From Icerya purchasi (Eukaryota > Arthropoda > Insecta > Hemiptera > Monophlebidae), in assembly GCA_039619475.1 (NCBI GenBank), contig CM077115.1, forward strand, positions 397,764,557 to 397,828,556: a stretch of DNA of 64,000 nucleotides, read 5' to 3'. Under the pieces are notes generated by a model, which saw only the letters and a list, made by a program, of their open reading frames with translations, was not told the origin of the DNA and did not search any database. A program made the position numbers and the translations under genes. Shown piece by piece: positions 1-13,105 of the stretch (the stretch's first letter is position 1; every line of letters starts with the position of its first letter).

Positions 1-59
1 AAAATAATGTGTATGCAGTTTTTCAACTTTTCCAGATTGTACATATATTGTAGAACCGT

Positions 60-1000
60 AGAAGTTTGTTTTTTTTTTTTTTTATAAAGAGATGTATTTA
101 CATGCTTAATTAGTTCAATATGAACGATTACCGCTGCAAAGCTTTTCACATAGATCGTAATTCCTCGTAGGTGATCGAAAGATCGTACGCTTCGTCTGAG
201 TAATTGTTTAAATCTGTAGTAGTCTTTTCGTGCGTTCTCTTGATTTCTTTGAATTGATTAGAGTATCCTTCATTCGATGATGTAGAGTAGTAGCGTTTAG
301 AAAAATGTTTTACTGTTTCATCTTGGTTTGTTATTATTTGGTCTTCTGACGACTTTATGGTAGTGATATCGTTGAAAAGTAGTTTGTTGGAGAGTCGTTT
401 AATTTGATTCCAAACTACATCAATCGGGGTGGAACGCGTTAATATTTCATATGAATTTAGACCATGCGTCTTTTGTTTTTTTTTAGCTTGAATGAGATTA
501 TTCGTCTATGTTTGGCTTCGACTATTTTAAACAATTTTAAGTTTTCTTCACATGGATATGTCTTTTATACTTGGAGAGTAGTTTATTTTTTTCCATTAAT
601 TATATCGAGAAATTCATTATTCGACTAGATTGTTTTTCTGCATGTGTTATTAGACTTACATAAGTAATGGAATACAATTATAAGCCGCTTTTCTGTAACT
701 GTGTTATTAATTTCATTAATATCTGCGCTGTTATGCGGTATTGTTAGGTTCAGCTGTGACAAGTAATGTCCCAATTCACTTTTGTTGATATTCCACGAGC
801 GAAATCAAAGAATTTTACGTCGAATGCTGCCATCGGTGACCACGTTAATATACTGTGGGAAGTGGTCTCGTTACAGTGAAGATTTCTACTAATGCCCTAT
901 GTTGTTAGGTGGGTTAGATACTGCTCTATATGGGGAGATGAACTGCTGGGAATGGTCTATTATTTTTGTTTTGTTTTTTTTTTTTAATACTGATCTTAAA
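60..1000 (-). pseudogene. LINE ORF2 fragment (endonuclease end to start of RT), decayed
   Basis: Read on the minus strand, 830-870 gives RDHFPQYI, the SDH-type motif that closes the endonuclease domain of I/Jockey/R1-like LINEs. Farther along (about 130-560) comes linker sequence typical of the stretch before the reverse transcriptase, with STPIDVVWNQIKRLSNK, then DETVKHFSKRYYS, then SDEAYDLSITYEELRSM. In intact elements this segment leads into the RT palm; here it stops at about 130 and a poly-A-like run lies at 69-84. There are several frameshifts and stops and no usable start. It is a dead internal fragment. The family is supported by motif order only; the exact clade is not resolved. Confidence 0.6.
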
Positions 1001-1934
1001 TGTCCCGTTCTGGTTGGTCTTGGTTTATTTCAGTTTTGCTGCTCCCGTTAATTCTAGTCTTAGCGATTACTGCTAGAATTAATTCTTTAACATTTTCACT
1101 TTTCTTTTCCGTTAGATCACCCTCGTCGTCTCGTGTATTGTGCTCCAAATCATTCATTTCATTGCCGAGTTGTTTAATTTCTTGAAAGTTTTCTAACTTT
1201 AGAGTTTAATTGTTTTATTTCCTTTTTTAATTTCAACTGATTTTTCGATATCTTTCCGTTGGTTTATTTTATTTTGTACTTTATTCACTGCCTCTATACT
1301 ATGTTAATTTTACTTTGTTTTTCTGTTATATGTTACTGAAATCTTTTTTTTTTTTTTTTTTATTTATACGTTCAAAGACTATAGTCTTACAAAAAATTCA
1401 TACGTTATCATAAGTTCCTTTTATATCAATGAATACTGTAGTTGCACATTAATCATTGAATATATTTATTTAAAAAATTACACCAAATAAATATTCCCTA
1501 TAATAACGAACAATGTAATTTTTAATTTCTTTATGAAAATTGTTATAAGTAAACTTAAAGCAACGTTTTTATAGTTTTAACCTAAACAAAAAAAAAACAA
1601 AAAAAAAACAACGAAGATTAAATATTAAGGATAAGTTTATTCGTTTACAAAAAATCTAAAATATGCAATTAAAAATTTTAAACTTAATAAATCCACATTA
1701 ACTTGGCATTTATTCATTTCTTGAGCACATTTCCTGTTTCTTTTTAAGATTGAAAAAAATAATATGAAAGATAAATTCCTAAGCCCCAAAAAAAGAATTA
1801 GGAAAAAAAAATGATTCTCTACTCGAGATAAAAATTGGCATACATGCGCATTGTTTTTAAGTTGTTGTAAAAGCATTTGTTCACTTGTAAACCGCTATCT
1901 AAAGTATTTTTCTGCAGCTCCGTATTTTAATGTA

Positions 1935-2225
1935 TTTTTTTCTTCTTTTTCTTTCCTTAGGCGCGTCTACACAGGACATTTACCCAACACGAAGGACTAC
2001 TAGAATGATGGAACGTAGGGATTTGTAGGTTACAATATCAGGAAGCGATTAGAAACGGAAAAAATGAAGGTAGCCAATATAGGAACAACAGAAGCAGACG
2101 GAAGAGCAAGAATGTAGTGGGCACAGTAAAGAGTCGGTAGACCAAGGCCAAGCAAATTAGAATAAAGGACTGCGCATTCCGAGGAGATAGAAGAACATTC
2201 GAATAGAAATGTACATATCACGCTA
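1935..2225 (-). pseudogene. LINE ORF2 3'-terminal fragment with degenerate poly-A
   Basis: The minus strand encodes a short C-terminal piece containing FECSSISSECAVLYSNLLGL and then GLPTLYCAHYILALPSASVV. The same layout (FEC...SER...YS.LL..GLP.PYC) occurs at 15454-15640 on the minus strand and near 12510-12620 on the plus strand, so three copies of one LINE family end are present. After the coding part come a GGGTAAATGTC-like block and an A-rich tail (about 1938-1962). Only the last ~65 codons remain; it is 5'-truncated as LINE insertions usually are. Confidence 0.55.
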
Positions 2226-2229
2226 AATA

Positions 2230-5200
2230 GAAATAAGGCTCCTATATTCTAACTGATAAGGCGGATAGGATTTACACAGCTTTCAACTTCATATGGAATA
2301 ACTTGCAGATATTTACGTTATTGGAGTCGTCGTTTAGGATTAAATGTTTTTAAATTTTTTTTTTTTTTCACTTTGCATGTGCTTCCACTATTAAACGTTT
2401 CAATTGCTTTTGCGAAAAGAAAAAAAAATTTAATATCGAAATTAGAACAAAAAAAAAATGCTGCGTTTAGTCTCTTATACTTGCCTAAATAACTGCGAAA
2501 CCTGATTCAGAATCACCTTTTAGATTTCATTCTGAATTTCGACAATTTTGACGCGATGTTACCAATACGAAATATTCGTCTGTTTTTTTTTTTTTGTTGT
2601 TTTTTTCTGTTTGCTGAATAAACGAAATCTTAAAAATTTAGGCGAAATGAGACTAAACCGTTAAAAGCTATTCTCGAGAAATAATTTCTGATATCGCATT
2701 AACAAGAGGGAAAAAAATTATCACGTTGAACTTTTTTTTAAATTAAAAGTTGTTCGAAAATAGTTCGGGTTAGATATGCTGTTTATAAAAAACTTATTCA
2801 AAAATATATGAGCAAAATAATAAGAAAAGGTGGTAAATTCTCGGTGTCGAATTGCTTGTTTATCGATAATAATGGTTTTTTTTTTTGGTTTTTTTTTGGT
2901 ATTTGCAATGACCTCCAGTCGTGAAATATGTTCACATTAAACTTTTCAATAGAACTGATAAAGAAGAGAATTAAAAAAGAAGGGAAAAAAAATAATAGTT
3001 ATTTTTATACAGAAAAAACATGATAATAGTAATAATCTTCGGTAATTAAAAGAAGATAAACAATAAACGGCTCGCCAGCTATAGAAAACTTTGATTAAAT
3101 AAATAACCAATGATGTGTCAGCGGGAATAATCAACAACACGAACCAAATGGTCAGGCGACTAAAAGTTTTATAAAGTCGTTCATTACCTCACTAGAGTAT
3201 ACACCAGTCCGCGAACTGTGGAAAAGAAGAATTATATCCGTTTGTGTATTTACTTGCCAACGTTGGATTGGTAATAAGTGTGGTCAACAAGATATTGCCT
3301 TTATTAGTAACGAATGAAACTTTCAAAAATTTCAGGAAATATTTACAATTATTACGGTTAAAGTTTAAATTTAGCTGAGCATATTTTTTCAGATTTTCTT
3401 TTAATGTTCGAGCAAACGAACAAACTTAGATAAAGAAATTTCTAGGATCTCTTTTTTTATTGCTTTTTTGGGCCTGATGTTAAACTATTAGCCGGCTAAT
3501 TACTATAATATCTCCCTTTTTTTACCGCTAACTAGAACTAAATACGGATCCTTCGTGCTAATGGTCCAGCTTCCATTCATCGAGCTATTATTTTTATCTA
3601 TTTTTCAAACAAAGCGTCCTAATAAATCTTCGTGTTTTCTATTTCTTTCACATAAAAAAAAAAAAAAAAAAACCTGTGTACTGGCAATAACGGATTATCA
3701 TAAAACTGCGGTTACGTACGGTCCTGCAACTGATTTTTACTAATGATAAGATGAATTTTTAAATTCAAAAAAAAAAAAAAAAAAGAGAAAAAAAGAAGCC
3801 GTTAAATTGTTTATATTGAATTAATAAAAATTTATTTTTATTTGCGATAATTTTTTTTTTCAATTTCCTCCGTTTTTCTAAATAAATTTTTGATCAACTA
3901 AGCTCTCTGGTGCGTAAAAAAAAAAAACAAAAAAACATTTTACGAACTGAACGAATCATAGATTAAAAATCCCGTTGTTAAAGAATTTTAATGAGCCATT
4001 TATTGTCACTATTATTAATTGGAGACACGGAGCGGCATCTCGTTACCGGTCTATCAGTTAAATTCGATCGATCGGCCATTATTAATCAAAGTAACCGGGA
4101 AAAAAATGGAAAAAATATTTCAAGCCGGACACCCATCTTGTCGATGGAACTATTCAATGCGAGAAGTACGGACCAGTTCGGGTCACTAGAAGAACTCGCT
4201 ATAAATTACAGAAGTAAAACCGATTCGATAATTCTAATGGCGAAGAATTAACCGTGTTTGGTCATCGTAAAGGGGTAAACAACCGGTTTCAACTCCAGAA
4301 TTATGGAATAACAAACCAGAACCGAAATAATGGAAAGAAACCACTTCGAACGGTCGACGGTAGCGGATAAAGATTTAGAGATCAAATGGGCAGAGAATTC
4401 GCGGACATTCTTCCGATGAACTTGAACACTGTAGCCGCAACGCACCAATCAGAATAGTCGGTCTGGGAAGCAGCCATTCGCCGACGTCACAACAAGTCAC
4501 AAAATCTATTTGCTCAGAAATAGATCGGTTCGTTTTCTACGAAAAACAATTCCGTTCTTCAGGTTGCGGTTTTAATCGGTCTGTTTTTACTAATATCTGA
4601 ACGAGTTTTTACAATAGTTGGCGCACGATTAGAGAGGCAATCGCCAGCGGATACGATAGGCTAAAATAAACTGCATTCGATCTAACGCAAGTGTAACATT
4701 AAGCCAGCCATCGTCAGTTCTTCTTTTTTCCTTCAATCGACACGAGATTTTAATCGGATCGAAACTCGCAATGCGACAAAATAATTCAGAACTCCCGATC
4801 AAATAAAGAAAATAATATCATTAAAAAAACAACCGAATTGAAAAATTTAAAGGCGTAAAATATTTTTCATGCTATACTCTTATACAAAAGTTCATACATT
4901 TTTACATAGGGTATAATTTTAAATAAATCTGCTAACGTCATGGAAAAAGTATTTTCCAGTCTACGAAATTCGATATACCGAAATTCTCTGTATATTTTTC
5001 GTGCGCTTTCAGTCTGATAGGCCATTTTCTTAGATTAGGCGAGTTAATGAGCTTTAGATTAAAAATCGGTTCGAAAAGTATATTTGAATCATTTTTCAGT
5101 TGAGACTTTAAATCAGCCGGTTTCACGCTTGCTATTTTAAAATCAGAAAATGAGGTTTTTCAAAACAGATTTTAACTACACACAACATATCGCGTATGAA

Positions 5201-5690
5201 AATGCGATCCTTCAGACTTCGCTATTGAGGCAATCCCTGGACTATTCTTGTGGAAGGACCGGTTTTATTTTTAAACATAAGTATTTTTTTATCTACCTGT
5301 TGTTATGCGTTTTGTCGGTTTTTCCTGTTTAGAGGTAGGTTTTTCGTTTTGAGTTGGGTTTTTCATGATTTTCGATTCTTATTTTATATTGTTATTGTCG
5401 ATCGCAATTTTCGCTACTTTAGTTTGCTTCTGATGATGGCCAGTGTAAGCTGGTCGAAACGTTAAGCGAATAAATATCTCTTTTTAAATAGCACAGTTGT
5501 TTCCGATGAATTATTTATTATTACATCCAATCGTTACGAAAAAAAAAAAAAAAAAAAACGTTCAAAAATAGTAAAATAGTCGATACACGCAAGGTAGGAA
5601 CGTTTTCTGTGCATTAATATTCGTTAATTTCCGAAAAATCTTGTCCAACCATTCTTCGCAGATTAAGTAACTTAGAGATTATACATAATA
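2230..5690. other. AT-rich interval without a recognised gene
   Basis: This stretch is dominated by A/T runs. The part at 3990-4800 is GC-richer than its surroundings, but no reading frame gives a known domain and the short ORFs there resemble no family I know. The motif at 5428-5480 is listed separately. Confidence 0.5.
5425..5485 (+). repeat. Possible Penelope-like element terminal motif
   Basis: The segment TGATGATGGCCAGTGTAAGC followed by TGGTCGAAACGTTAAG resembles the GATGATGGCC...GGTCGAAACGTT block often found at the ends of Penelope-like retroelements. No Penelope RT or GIY-YIG endonuclease is seen nearby, so this would be a solo or truncated end. The assignment rests on a short motif only. 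Confidence 0.3.
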
Positions 5691-5859
5691 GTCAGTGCCG
5701 GATTAAGCAAGCGCGGGACTCGTAGAAAATTCTATCGAGGGGTCCTTGATCTACTGTGAGTTCTTAAGTATAAAGTGGTAAAACAATAATTCAATACTCA
5801 GTATGTTTATTTACCATCTACAGATTACAAATTATGTTAGCGTTTAATAGTAAAGTAGA

Positions 5860-8335
5860 TTACAATAAGTTCTGTTGGCCTTTGACAAGTACAAAAAGCC
5901 ATAGTTGAAATTGCCCTGGCAATTTAGAATAATTTTGATAAGAAACTAACATTTTAAAAAAACTGACGATTAATAATGACGATTTTTTATTGTTTTTTAA
6001 ACGTTTACAAAGTAACTTTTCTAAATTTAATGTGGGCGAATTTATAGATAATACGATACGAATAGCAATTTCTCTGAGCAAATCATTATTCATCGAAGAA
6101 AGACACTCATAGTGTTCCTTAATTCATTTTTTATACGCTTCAATGTCAAAAATTAACGTTCGCCACTGACTAAAGTGATCATGAGAGACAAATAAATGCG
6201 AAAAGCAATTTATAAATTTGGGAAACATGATTCTAATGAATTTTCCATTAGGAATTTATAATATTAAATTTCCAGAGCTTCGTTTTACTAGCCACATCAA
6301 TTCGTCGTCTAGACTGCCTTCCAAATCATTCGCATAAGCACAGTGCCATAATTGGAGTTTTTTTTAAAATCTCTTCTACTGTGATAGATTTTAACTGTCG
6401 AAATATTCCGAAAACGCTACTAAGTTTTTCGTATGCTTTCATGTGTTTATCTAAAGCAGATAATGTGTTATCAATAATGACAACAAACACCTCAATTTAA
6501 AACTGTTTACCAGGTGTTTCATTTTCAACAAATTCGTCAAGTGTACCGGAACCGATAAAATGGTCATACTTTGTGTTTCGCTTACGTCGTCTTGAAGCCT
6601 GTTGCTGATATTCATGACAGCTTATCAGATCTTTGGCTTTTGCTTCAATATCTAAAAATTTGGATCGCATTGTTTGGACATATCCATATAATGATTCATA
6701 AAGGGCGTACCCTGTATTAAGGTCTATATCAGACGATTGCAGCGACGCATTAGTCGCTTGCACTCGTTCTAGGATATCATTCCACGTAATTGCCATTATT
6801 CCCGTTTTCAACTTATTCATCTTTGAAACTAGTTCGTAAGCTTGATTACGACACTCTGCCTTTTGATCTATATCATTGCAAATGTCATCCAATACTTCCT
6901 TGATAATGGTAAATTCACATAAAAATACCTGCACAGCATCAGTTCTGGCGAACCACCTACTATCCGACAACTTTTTCAAAATCGGAATTTTTAAAGTAAG
7001 AGCTTTCGTAAGAAGACCCCAACGATGTGTAGAAGCAGAACAAAAATTATAAAGATTTTCAATAAAATCGAAAACAAATAATGCTTCTGTACAACAGTCT
7101 GCAGCGCACTTAGCAAACTGAATTTAATGAATGTGCCAGACAGGGAATTATATTCTACATACTTATTTATTCCTTTAATTCGTGCTGGTAGACCGCTGTA
7201 TTTTCCGCTCATGTTGCTGGCAATATCATATAGCTTTGTCCACGACAATCTTTGATATCAATGCCATTCTTACTTAAGAAATCTAGTAAACTTTGGGCAA
7301 ATTGTTCAGCAGTATTTCCATGTCTAAGAACTTAACAAATCTCGCAACTGGCCCGGATGGTAGAACACAGCACACTATATCAGAGTCAGTTGGTCTACAT
7401 GCGATATATCTGGAGTAGAATCTAATGACACTGAATAGTACATGGATCTCTTAATTTCGCAAATAATTTGATCCGGCATGCTTGATGCAATTAATTTGAC
7501 AAAATTCCTCGCATGTTGTTTCAGATAAATATGACGTGTGTGTCCTTTTCCTTCATGGGCATAAGTTTGAATATGTTGGGCCATAAAAACGTCCGATTCG
7601 GAAAGTAATTCTAATTAACTTAAGTGTAATTTCCATTATGTGTTGAGCCAATAATTTCATCACTAGCCCGAAACGCAAGACCTCATTCTGCTAAAAACTT
7701 TATTACTGCAATAATAATTCGTTTTAAAAGCATCTGCCAATAATTTTGCTCAGTCTGAATTTGGCTCGCAAGTTAAGAATCGACACACGCATTCTTGTTT
7801 TTACAATTTAACAGCGAAATTATAACTTTTCCGTGCGGAGTGCTTTCTTTATGCCTCTTCAACAAATTGTTCGCATTCTTCCCGAGTCATCGAACGCATC
7901 TTTCGTAAACCGTGCTCACTGATTAATATCTGAATTTATAACTTTGCAAACAAAACAGAAACGTCGCCGTTTAGTTTCTGAATAGCATAACCGATTTCTG
8001 TGACGTGAGTTTTATTAGTAGATTTATGTTCAAAAGTGGAAAATGACTTTTGGCAGAATCGTAGACTAATTTCTTTTTCATACATTTTCTTTCTACTTAA
8101 AAAGTCACTGTTCATAATATGTTGAAGTTCGCTGCTTCCTTTCGCAATCCAATAATCTCTGTCAAAGTTTTCCGATTTAGCTTGCCGGAGAATGCGACAT
8201 TTGCACGCTGCCTGAAGAAGCCTGATAAATTGAAATGATTTGCCTGGGAAATTGTCAAAAATCTGGAATTTATATCATAATTATTATCATTATCTTCTAA
8301 CTCAGACAGCGTAATCATATATCGTCATGGCGGCC
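5860..8335 (-). pseudogene. hAT transposase relic, ZMYM1-like (DUF4371 plus C-terminal hAT dimerisation)
   Basis: Segments of one protein lie in order on the minus strand but in different frames. About 7890-8335 is the N-terminal part (EEFCEQ-like GLRKMRSMTREECEQFVEEA). About 7620-7690 reads GLAFRASDEIIGSTHNGNY. 7375-7584 carries YSVSLDSTPDISHVDQLT, the start of the catalytic region. 6991-7248 carries YDIASNMSGKYSGLPARIK. 6497-6979 carries LKKLSDSRWFART in an altered start, then NDILERVQATNASLQSSDIDL. 6350-6490 reads VVIIDNTLSALDKHMKAYEK, and 5860-6150 ends with NDLLREIA, the family's C-terminal helix. These match the insect proteins annotated as zinc finger MYM-type protein 1-like or 52 kDa repressor-like, which are hAT transposases. 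At least six frame breaks make it non-coding now. Confidence 0.8.
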
Positions 8336-8659
8336 GAATCCGTCTCAATATTCAGCTTATTTTAATACCAAAATAGAACATGTCCTTTGAGGGAAAAAAA
8401 ATTTAATCCCAGTTAAAAAAATATTTAACTTATTTTAATACCATGATGGAATATGTCACAATCCTTTCTAAAAGTTTGAACCGGGCACACCGCAAATTAT
8501 TTGTGAACGAAATTGCTAACGATCTTACTATGTCAGGATTACTAAATAATTATCGAGAAATTTAATTTCAGGAAATCTCTCATTACTTTTATAGCTTACA
8601 TAGACGTATTACTAGAAAATAATTTTTTTCTATATGATTGCTAAATTACAGAGTGCGCC

Positions 8660-8848
8660 AGCATAACTTCTTTTTTTAAAATGAGCCACTTTTTTTCTAC
8701 TAAATTTTGTTAAAGAGAAATAATAACAGAAAATCGAAATAACATACTCTTCCCTTCTCGCAGTTTTATTTCGATTTTCTGTTATTATTTCTCTTTAACA
8801 AAATTTAGTAGAAAAAATGTGGCTCATTTTAAAAAAAGAAGTTATGCT
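8660..8848. repeat. Hairpin (foldback) MITE with 83-bp arms
   Basis: Bases 8660-8742 and 8766-8848 are near-perfect reverse complements, both starting from the outside with AGCATAACTTC, around a 23-bp loop. The arms have only one or two visible mismatches. Slightly beyond the arms the similarity ends abruptly (GCGCC on the left, CGGTA on the right). It lies in the non-coding 5' side of the hAT element. High arm identity next to a badly decayed host element suggests a younger insertion. Confidence 0.8.
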
Positions 8849-9439
8849 ACCGAACCCCGTATAATAAAAATAATGTGAAAGTCTTACAAATATATAGACA
8901 ATTTCAACATTTTGAATCGAGCTATTTCAATTCTATTACGCGCATCCACAGTGAGTGTCGAGTAAGAATGCTTGCACACGTCAGACTTTTTGCAGAGCCA
9001 ATTATCAGGCCGATTAAAATTCTGTACATTTATACGAGAGACTTTTTGTTGAACTTGTGCGTTTACCTGATGAAATTATGTGTTTTATTTTCGTCAACGA
9101 AATAAACGGTTACCGATTGTCTGCAATGGATTGTCTTGGTTGGAAAAGGTGTAACGTTTCATGTTTTAGTGACATTAAGTAAATTCAATATACCACGACT
9201 TAATAAGTTTCACTCAAAAAATTACGCTCAGGCGGAGACGGGTCTGGATACGCGGGGTCCTCTTCTGCGCGGGGTCCGTAGCAATTGCTACTCTTGTTAC
9301 GTGGTTAATCCGGCACTAAGAATAATCACAGTGTAACAACGTGTAACCTCACCGATGTAGAGAAAACCAACGAACCTGGTGACGAAAGTACACGCACTAG
9401 GTAAGTGTGTGTGTGTGTGTGTGTCTGTGCGTGTTTATC

Positions 9440-12400
9440 GCCACACGTAAAAGTAAACAGTTTTCTTTTCTTAGCGTGCCTTCGTCTCCCATAATCCCTG
9501 CCAGCAACTACGTATACACATGGTTTTTACTCTTCATAATCCCTTTGAATCAATCATTTGTCAGATTCAGGTTCCTTTTCCTATCGTAGTATAAACTATG
9601 CACCTTTGCCTCCGTATAAAAACATAAATTCCCTAAAAGCCCTTCATAAACGGAGGCCCGTCCTTCTAATATTCTCTATAAAGCAGCCATCCTTTCCAAA
9701 CTATAGGTTATTAACATACGACGATGCTTCTAAATTTTTTTTTTTTCAAACTCGATCGAATTGAAAACCTCTCCCCTTTTGTGTTACCACATCTTATCTC
9801 TTTACTCGTAAAGCTTTGTAAGGAGAACCTTGATTTAATTAAACATTTTTCACCAGTTTTTGTTACAAATGCTTCTTTCACAAACTTCTAACTTTTCTGA
9901 ACAGCTATAATATCTATTCTTTTCGGGTTTCAAACGTCGAAAGTCTTCCTCATTCATCCGGACGAATTTCGCAATATTCCCGACTTTTCTTTCCTACGCC
10001 ACAATACAGAAACCATCTTTTGCTTTGTTGACAACTAAAACTAATTGGAAGCCTACAAACTCTTCACTCAGCGCATTATCGAAATAATATTACCGACCAT
10101 TTGTTTTCACCTTCTACATCAAAAAGAGAGTTGCATTTATGAAAAAGTTCCTCACTCTAATCCCATCTTTCTTTATACCTCTCCATCGCATCGCCCTTCA
10201 TCACCGATCATCGTGGTACTGCCTATTCTCCCTTTGCTACAATGAGAAACGCAACGCCGCATATGACTGCAGTCCTGCCACCTTTAGAATTTTTCGCTAA
10301 AATCATATAATTGAAAATTCTTTTGTTGCTTATAAACGGACTAATACAAACTTTAAAACCTCAAAAAAGCCCTCTTTGAGGAATTTCTGTTCTCTTTCTA
10401 AAAACTACTACCTTTCATATATCTGGAAAACGCTATCCTCGGAGGAGGGCCCTTCTAATTTCAATATTCCTATTGATAGCCTGACACCTTTTATTGATTC
10501 TATAGAGCTCCTGCTTACTTACCTCCCTTTGATGAATTGCGTTCCATTCCATTAAAATACTCCTCTTCATTTTTCAACATCTGTCTTCAATATTAATGAA
10601 TTAAAGTATATTCTTTCGAAATATTCCACTTCCACTGTAGGTCTTTCTCCGAACAATTTCTTTGTTTTCTTCTCAATCTTTTCAATTCTTTCCTTTCCAA
10701 GGAAAATACTTCTTTCCTTCTGAATTCTTTTTATTATCATCCGAATTTCTAAAAAAAAAAAATCTTTTTAACATGCTGCATTAGAAGACTACTTTAAATT
10801 ACGTTAAACAAACGTCTTATTTGATGGCTAAAACGTGTGTAATTAAGTATTTCCTAACAATATGTTTAGCTTTCGGCCCGGTATTGGCTTTTCCGAATGT
10901 ATTGGTCTTTTTGTTTCTCGCATGTACCAATCCTTTATTTAGAAACATTACGGCTTCCTTCACTGATGTTTCCTCTACTTTTAATAATAATATCCATCTA
11001 CTAACTCTAGTAATTAAAACGACAGCAATAAACATTTCAGACTTCCATTATTATTTAATCTCATAATAATAAACAGTTTCATCCATCTTTCAACGCTTCA
11101 AAACAGATTTCTCAAGGTCTCCCTTGTAATTCTCGGTGGTCCTAATCTTTTCAATATCTACATTATTAGCGTTGCTTCTCTTCCTTTATATTCCTTTTCT
11201 TTATTCCTTGCTCAACTTGCTTCCTCTTCGCGCGATATTTTGGCTGCTGATGAAACGCTTAGTTTGTTTCTCATTGTACCGGAATGTTCTCTTTCTTCAA
11301 TTAACTACTTTCTTCTAAATCTTCTTTCGCTAAATTTACCCTCTTCGACTTGATATATAAAATCTTTGCTTCGATTTATTTATGTTTCTTTCTCGAATTT
11401 CTTCTGTCATCTCGATGTTTCCCTCGATGGTCATTTGAACTTTTTCCGAACACATTAATAACCTTCTTCTTCGTCCATGAAAAGACAACTTGCTAACAGC
11501 TCTGTTATCGACTAAACGGAATGCTAATTTCTACGCTTCTATTTCTCCGTGAACGTCCATCATTCGCTCTAACTTTGACTAGTGTTCCTTTATTTCCAAA
11601 ACCCATCACCTGTTCCTAAATTAGATACAATTCAAAATTCTTGTTTCCGAAACCAATACTCCACTCTATTCGCAGATCTTATTTAGACTATCGTTTCCAT
11701 GCTGTGCTTACGTCCTCTCTACTCTTATTCATTTCTATCTCTCGATTTCTAAAAACTTGCGCTTTACTCCTAGGAAAACCCTATCTTATTTCTTATTTCT
11801 TTTCGTCTTAATTAATTTTGGTTATACACAATTTCCTTTAAAAATCTTCCTTATTTTTTCTTTCAACGATCTCTGCTATCTGCCTAAAGTATTTATTCTA
11901 TCTTTACTTTCTAAATTTCTTCCCCAAACAGCAAATAAACTGAAATTTTTCGATACTATCAATTCCCTATTTTCTTCTTATGTAACCGTTTTTACAGATG
12001 GCTCGAGGAGGCCGAATGGTGTCGCTGCCTCTTTTATTTCTCTTGAATTTCTCGGAATCTTTTCATCTAAGTCACAGCCGAGTTAATGACTATTCTACTG
12101 TTGTCATTTCCGCTTATCACCATTTTTCTAATTATTAAATTGTCTCTAGATTCAAATGGGCTTTTTAGGCCATCTACTCGCCCATGTCTGATCATTCTTA
12201 CGAGACTTTACTAATACATACACGTATCCCCGCATTTTTTCCTCTCTTCGTTACGTTCACACTGATTTGCTACAGGTCCCAGCCATTCGTACATCTTTGA
12301 TAGTGTAGCGACTGGTTCTTTGACTCGGGTTGTTATTAGTCTTTTTTTTTCTTTCTTTTTTGAAACAAATCCCAAACTCTTATCTCCTTCCGCTATATAA

Positions 12401-12722
12401 AAGTTTCCACTTCAGGTTTTAGTCGGATATCTACGCCTTCCTCTAAATCTGTTCAACTTGCTCCCCACATTGCCTTCTTCATTTAAATGATGCAATTGTT
12501 CGCATTGCCAATAATATGTTCTTTGAATGTTCATCTCTTTCTAAAGAGCGTTCAGCTCTGTATTCCCATTTACTGAGATTCGGGCTTCCTATTCCTTATT
12601 GCACGCCTCTTCTATTCTCTATTTTCCTTCTTTACTCGTTATCCCTGCTAATTAACAATTTCCGATCCGGTTAAGATGTGACTCCTTTTTCTTTTAATTT
12701 GAGACAAAAAAAAAAAAAAAAA
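9440..12722 (+). pseudogene. Decayed LINE (endonuclease, RT, RNase H, C-terminal tail)
   Basis: On the plus strand, traces of a whole ORF2 appear in order. About 10230-10560 resembles the pre-RT linker (NEKRNAAYD, then SLRNFCSLSKN...LSYIWKTL, then IDSLTPFIDSIE). About 10590-10740 resembles the RT entry (FNINELKYILSK, then FPRKILL). About 11100-11300 holds NLFNIYIISVASLPLYSFS and a degenerate active-site box. 11980-12060 reads TVFTDGSRRPNGVAASF, an RNase H start. About 12510-12640 has FFECSSLSKERSALYSHLLR and GLPIPYCTP. A poly-A run ends it at 12705-12722. Dozens of stops and shifts make it a fossil. It belongs to the same family as the minus-strand ends at about 2030-2221 and 15454-15888. Confidence 0.7.
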
Positions 12723-12904
12723 GTTTCTTTCCCTACGCAACCGTGCGTCATTGGCTGTACATTTTCATTTAAAAACCCTATATTACGTGCTATGCTTACC
12801 ATCTGTAAACGTTATTGCTGCATAACGGACATTCGCAGTAAGCCATTTCTTCTGTTTAATCTGTGTACATATATTAATTACAACGTAATTCTTAGGCTAC
12901 CCCC

Positions 12905-13105
12905 TCGAAAAAATGTCCCAATTTTATGTAACGTTAGTTATATATTTTATAGGATTTTTGTTATTGTTATTTTAAAAATGTCACAATTTTATGTAACGAA
13001 ATATGTAACGAAAAATGTAACGAAAAATTGTCTTAATTTTATGTAACGAAATATGTAACGAAAAATGTAACGAAAAATTGTCTTAATTTTATATAATGAA
13101 AGTTA
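12905..13105 (+). repeat. Short tandem repeat of ATGTAACGAAA-type units
   Basis: A unit of about 51 bp (TTTTATGTAACGAAATATGT... ending in ATTGTCTTAA) is repeated twice from about 12985 to 13090, with partial copies on both sides (12915 and 13085). Inside it the 11-12-mer ATGTAACGAAA recurs about six times. Confidence 0.75.

Larger units (their letters stand above)
5693..9318 (-). mobile_element. hAT-superfamily DNA transposon with broken transposase
   Basis: The left end reads CAGTGCCGGATTAAG from 5693, and the right end, read inward on the minus strand from 9318, is TAGTGCCGGATTAAC. Flanking 8-mers are ATAATAGT (5685-5692) and AGAATAAT (9319-9326), matching at 6 of 8 positions, which fits an old hAT target-site duplication. 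The interior holds a minus-strand transposase relic (see 5860-8335). At about 3.63 kb it has the size of a full-length element. A separate inverted-repeat MITE sits inside it at 8660-8848. The next strongest copy of this kind of end is the short element at 19071-19747. Confidence 0.8.

Noticed and set aside
5150..5465. Hydrophobic plus-strand frames as a small membrane protein
   Set aside because: Phe/Leu/Val-rich translation is what T-rich sequence gives by chance, and a Penelope-like end motif lies within the frame.
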